From positions 1,361 to 7,209 of the forward strand of contig JAPPKQ010000273.1 in the NCBI GenBank assembly GCA_028819945.1: 5,849 bases of DNA, given 5' to 3'. Below are positions 5,001 to 5,849 of this stretch, piece after piece. A program made the translations under genes and the position numbers. The number at the start of each line of letters is the position of its first letter. Position 1 is the stretch's first letter. Under the pieces are notes generated by a model. The model worked only from the letters and a program-made list of their open reading frames with translations. It searched no databases and was not told the origin of the DNA. Origin of the DNA: a bacterium (GTDB taxonomy: Bacteria; Actinomycetota; Acidimicrobiia; Acidimicrobiales; CATQHL01).

Positions 5001-5849
5001 CGAGGCCGGCGAGCCCGGGGGCCACGACCACGCGGGCGTGCTGAGGACGGCGACGGTCACGGGCCTCCTGCCCTCCACCACCTACCGCGTGCAGGTGCGC
5101 GCCGTCATCGACGGGAGCGCGGGCCCCTGGTCCGCCTCCGGCAGCGGCCGGACGGAGGGCGAGTCCGGCGCGTCGGGCTCCGCGGCGGTCGAGGTGCTGA
5201 CCGGCAACTTCCGCGAGACGGCGACGGCGGTCTATCCCCTTGCCCCGCATGACCGGGCGCAGGGATTCACCACGGACGGACCCCCGCTCGGCCACGCGCT
5301 CGGCTACACCGTCACCTCCGTCGACCTGCAGTTCGCCTCGGCCCCGGACGCCAGCGTGCGGGTCAGGCTGGCGACGGGGGCGTCGACGACGGGCGCCGGG
5401 ACCACGCTCGCCACCCTGCGCAACCCGGCGACGTTCCGCGGCGGCGCGAACAGGTTCACCGCGCCCAGGGGCACCACGCTGGACCCGGACACCGAGTACT
5501 TCGTGGTCGTCGAGGGCGCGGCGGGCGAGCTGACGTGGACCCGCTTCAACAGCCACCGCCGGGAAGGGCGGGTCCACTGGAGGATTTCCGACACCAGCCT
5601 GTACCGGGACGCGGCCACGACGGGAGCGTGGACGTCCTCGAGCGAGAAGATGACGTTCCGCGTCAACGGCCGGGCGAACGTCGGCGACCCGCCGGGCAGG
5701 CCGGACGCGCCGACGGCGGTGCCGCAGCCGGGGACCACCGGCGTCGTGGTGACGTGGTTCGCGCCGGACGACACGGGCTCGGGCATCACCGACTACGACC
5801 TGCGCCACTTCCAGGGGACCGCGGACCCGGCGGACGCGGCGGACTGGAT
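1774..5849 (+). CDS. Large secreted modular protein with fibronectin type III repeats (3' end outside window)
   Basis: The frame is open from ATG 1774 to the right edge: 1358 complete codons, no stop, no frameshift. Residues 1-83 are an Arg/Ser-rich extension. Residues 84-108 are a Sec-type signal peptide with an AGA|Q cleavage site. Then follow R1 (116-279), Fn1 (284-388), R2 (399-563), Fn2 (568-672), R3 (683-843), R4 (858-1023), Fn3 (1029-1127), R5 (1142-1300) and Fn4 (from 1310, cut off). R modules share AQxFTTGG, GYxLTAV, GTLxNPASL, GIDLDAGTxY, a GWSI motif in R1-R4 and an ending like IxIHGxA. They resemble the 'choice-of-anchor R' type of exoprotein domain, judged from memory of the family. 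Fn modules show the usual TDYDVRYY, TATLTGL and TxYRVQVRAV strands. The visible mature part has no cysteine and no enzyme motif, as in many secreted repeat proteins. I infer an extracellular or surface structural or adhesive role. The anchor or export signal must lie beyond the window. Fn4 breaks off inside the conserved acidic loop, so more repeats probably follow. Confidence 0.9.
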   Translation, partial: MQQTSLDFSLTGQLASSLRNRFAPVRRSRRNPHPRRGADAMGRAEDARRERESRRLTSPLLPSDGATSSPSSPGFLPRLRRAAMACLPGLAAGAVSLGLLAAAAPAGAQTPTSVKLVGNTGQTATANTVGADSDNAQPFTTGGNSTGYRLTAVKLSVVGASGTPTYTAHIYLADDTTSQPTGSSLGTLANPASLATDGIKTWTATGGGIDLDAGTDYVFVLDSSAFVTAAPDYQLTASDAEDSDAASGWSIADNYFSRTYLGGSWGERSDSLKIEIHGYSKLAAPSAPTVRAVSGLGDRLTVRWTAAPIAAAVTDYDVRWYKGAADPEDEADWVEAGEAGGHDHVNAGTKATLTGLEANTAYRVQVRAVNAGGAGPWSDSGGATTFTASDGSTTTGGALVSNTGQTATSNPVDADVDNAQPFTTGSNAGGYKLTAVKATISGGTGTPTYTAHIFLADTTTGRPTGSSLGTLTNPASLTTDGTKTWTAPEGGIDLAAETVYAFVLDSSALVLSAVPRYQLTASDAEDSDAASGWSIGNKSFLRSFSTSTWHERSESLQIELHGHARRAPEAPTVRAVSGLGDRLTVRWREPSVEGGGAITDYDVRYYKGAADPEDEADWIESGEAGGHDHVGTATKATLTGLDEATTYRVQVRAVTASGNGPWSSSGVAATPVWLGGSTTSGSLVSTTGQTRTGTKAFTVDYAQAFTTGGSSGGYRMTGLDIQLQQAVGPPTYTVAIHEDSAGVPGTLAGTLTNPSSLPTTWGNARYTTTGIDLDAGTTYWVVIDLHSSNSQTKLASTSSNGEDAGAQAGWSVADDILARTTDATSWSTTPASTDSLMLSIHGRAKGDNPFRASAGGGLVGNTGQTSLPGGGVLLERSLAQAFDTGGHASGYKLTAVTAHVAGGTGTPTFTAHVYLADDTTGHPTGGSLGTLVNPASLATSGSYTWNARGGGIDLDAGESYLFVLDVSAAAGSGHPGITTTNSGFEDAGAASGWSIADSGITKAVAGWGNVVPARALKIAIHGYAKRGLAAPSVSAVPLQPDRLSVRWPPPPGVPATDYDLRYYRGSLDPGDEADWIEAGEPGGHDHAGVLRTATVTGLLPSTTYRVQVRAVIDGSAGPWSASGSGRTEGESGASGSAAVEVLTGNFRETATAVYPLAPHDRAQGFTTDGPPLGHALGYTVTSVDLQFASAPDASVRVRLATGASTTGAGTTLATLRNPATFRGGANRFTAPRGTTLDPDTEYFVVVEGAAGELTWTRFNSHRREGRVHWRISDTSLYRDAATTGAWTSSSEKMTFRVNGRANVGDPPGRPDAPTAVPQPGTTGVVVTWFAPDDTGSGITDYDLRHFQGTADPADAADW
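2023..2097 (+). other. Sec-type signal peptide coding segment
   Basis: Residues 84-108 read MACLPGLAAGAVSLGLLAAA followed by APAGA. This is an Ala/Leu-rich hydrophobic core just after a basic LRRAA stretch, ending in A-G-A before Gln109, a typical signal peptidase I site. The single Cys at residue 86 is at the start of the core and does not form a lipobox, so a lipoprotein is unlikely. Confidence 0.8.
2119..2610 (+). repeat. R1 module of the exoprotein
   Basis: Residues 116-279. It starts LVGNTGQTAT, contains NAQPFTTGG, GYRLTAV, GTPTYTAHIYLADD, GTLANPASL, GGGIDLDAGTDYVFVLD and ASGWSI, and ends KIEIHGY. It looks like an all-beta domain without catalytic residues and is closest to R2. Confidence 0.8.
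2623..2937 (+). repeat. Fn1: fibronectin type III domain
   Basis: Residues 284-388. It shows APTVRAVSG, LTVRW (B-strand Trp), TDYDVRWYKG (C strand), TKATLTGLEANTAYRVQVRA (the E-F strand Tyr and Leu signature) and GPWSDSG. Between strands C and E it carries an acidic stretch ending GGHDH (2749-2805). Confidence 0.85.
2968..3462 (+). repeat. R2 module of the exoprotein
   Basis: Residues 399-563. It starts LVSNTGQTAT and ends QIELHGH. It is nearly R1 again, including the unusual AT-rich TATCAATTG (Tyr-Gln-Leu) at 3322-3330, which is shared with 2470-2478. Confidence 0.8.
3475..3789 (+). repeat. Fn2: fibronectin type III domain
   Basis: Residues 568-672. It has the same strands as Fn1 (APTVRAVSGLGDRLTVRW, TDYDVRYYKG, YRVQVRAVTASGNGPWSSSG), with two extra codons in the B-C region (SVEGGGAI). 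The acidic GGHDH loop is at 3604-3660. Confidence 0.85.
3820..4302 (+). repeat. R3 module of the exoprotein (diverged, without its own Fn domain)
   Basis: Residues 683-843. It starts LVSTTGQT, contains YAQAFTTGG, GYRMTGLDIQL, PPTYTVAIHEDSAGVPG, GTLTNPSSL, GIDLDAGTTYWVVID, EDAGAQAGWSVAD and ends LSIHGRA. It differs more from R1, R2 and R4 than they do from each other. It is followed directly by R4 after about 14 linker residues instead of by an Fn domain. Confidence 0.75.
4345..4842 (+). repeat. R4 module of the exoprotein
   Basis: Residues 858-1023. It starts LVGNTGQTS, contains LAQAFDTGG, GYKLTAV, GTGTPTFTAHVYLADDTTG, GTLVNPASLAT, GGGIDLDAGESYLFVLD, EDAGAASGWSIAD and ends KIAIHGYAK. It is close to R1/R2 in its first two thirds, but the second strand region (GGGVLLERS) is distinct. 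Confidence 0.78.
4858..5154 (+). repeat. Fn3: fibronectin type III domain
   Basis: Residues 1029-1127. It reads APSVSAVPLQPDRLSVRWPP, TDYDLRYYRG, TATVTGLLPSTTYRVQVRAV and GPWSASGSG. It keeps the acidic DPGDEADWIEAGEPGGHDH loop (4975-5031) seen in Fn1 and Fn2. Confidence 0.85.
5197..5673 (+). repeat. R5 module of the exoprotein (most diverged)
   Basis: Residues 1142-1300. It starts LTGNFRETAT, contains RAQGFTTDG, GYTVTSVDLQF, TLATLRNPATF, NRFTAPRGTTLDPDTEYFVVVEG and ends MTFRVNGRA. The GWSI motif of R1-R4 appears here as HWRIS (5575-5589). It keeps the core pattern but is clearly an older branch of the module family. Confidence 0.7.
5701..5849 (+). repeat. Fn4: fibronectin type III domain, cut by the window edge
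   Basis: From residue 1310: PDAPTAVPQPGTTGVVVTWF, then TDYDLRHFQG and DPADAADW. The strands and the start of the acidic loop match Fn1-Fn3. The remainder lies outside the window. Confidence 0.8.

Noticed and set aside
2119..5673. CRISPR array or non-coding tandem repeats
   Set aside because: The repeats are hundreds of bases long, diverge mainly at third codon positions and encode protein domains. There is no short repeat-spacer pattern.
4372..5808. Long open frame on the - strand (478 codons)
   Set aside because: It is an antisense shadow of the R4-Fn3-R5 region: low-complexity, Arg-rich and without a domain. The sense frame has clear FnIII signatures.

Overview
The window is very GC-rich with strong G/C preference at third codon positions. 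Together with the LuxR-type regulator family and the GGGTCCC/GGGACCC intrinsic terminator, this suggests an alphaproteobacterium, possibly of the Rhodospirillales. That placement is an inference from style, not from a marker gene. All recognisable coding is on the + strand.

Layout. (1) About 54-386 is a decayed fragment of an ABC-transporter ATPase. Its last 54 residues (H-loop to C-terminus, 222-386) are clear. Upstream there are only scattered, frame-shifted and shortened pieces of the same domain. (2) 387-514 is a C-rich spacer with a short hairpin. (3) 515-1660 is an intact LuxR-family helix-turn-helix regulator with an N-terminal sensor-like region and a PAS-like middle. (4) 1661-1773 holds a textbook rho-independent terminator, a short AT-rich leader and a near-consensus Shine-Dalgarno sequence. 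(5) From 1774 to the right edge runs one uninterrupted reading frame of 1358 complete codons with no stop in the window. It is the start of a very large secreted modular protein and fills 70 percent of the window.

The large protein has an unusual 83-residue Arg-rich N-terminal extension, then a Sec-type signal peptide, then alternating modules. Five are of one ~160-residue type (R1-R5), resembling the 'choice-of-anchor R' type beta-rich domains of bacterial exoproteins. Four are fibronectin type III domains (Fn1-Fn4, the last cut by the window edge). The order is R1-Fn1-R2-Fn2-R3-R4-Fn3-R5-Fn4. R1-Fn1 and R2-Fn2 are near-copies at DNA level (period ~849-855 bp), so the gene has grown by tandem duplication. 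The mature part visible here has no cysteine and no catalytic motif. A structural, adhesive or surface role is the reasonable inference, but the C-terminus that would show how it is anchored or exported lies outside the window.

The three units do not form an obvious operon: a terminator separates the regulator from the big gene. The regulator could control its neighbours, but nothing in the sequence proves it. I see no tRNA, rRNA, CRISPR array, insertion sequence or phage feature. The most noteworthy items are the modular giant gene with its recent internal duplication, its long pre-signal extension, and the decayed transporter relic.
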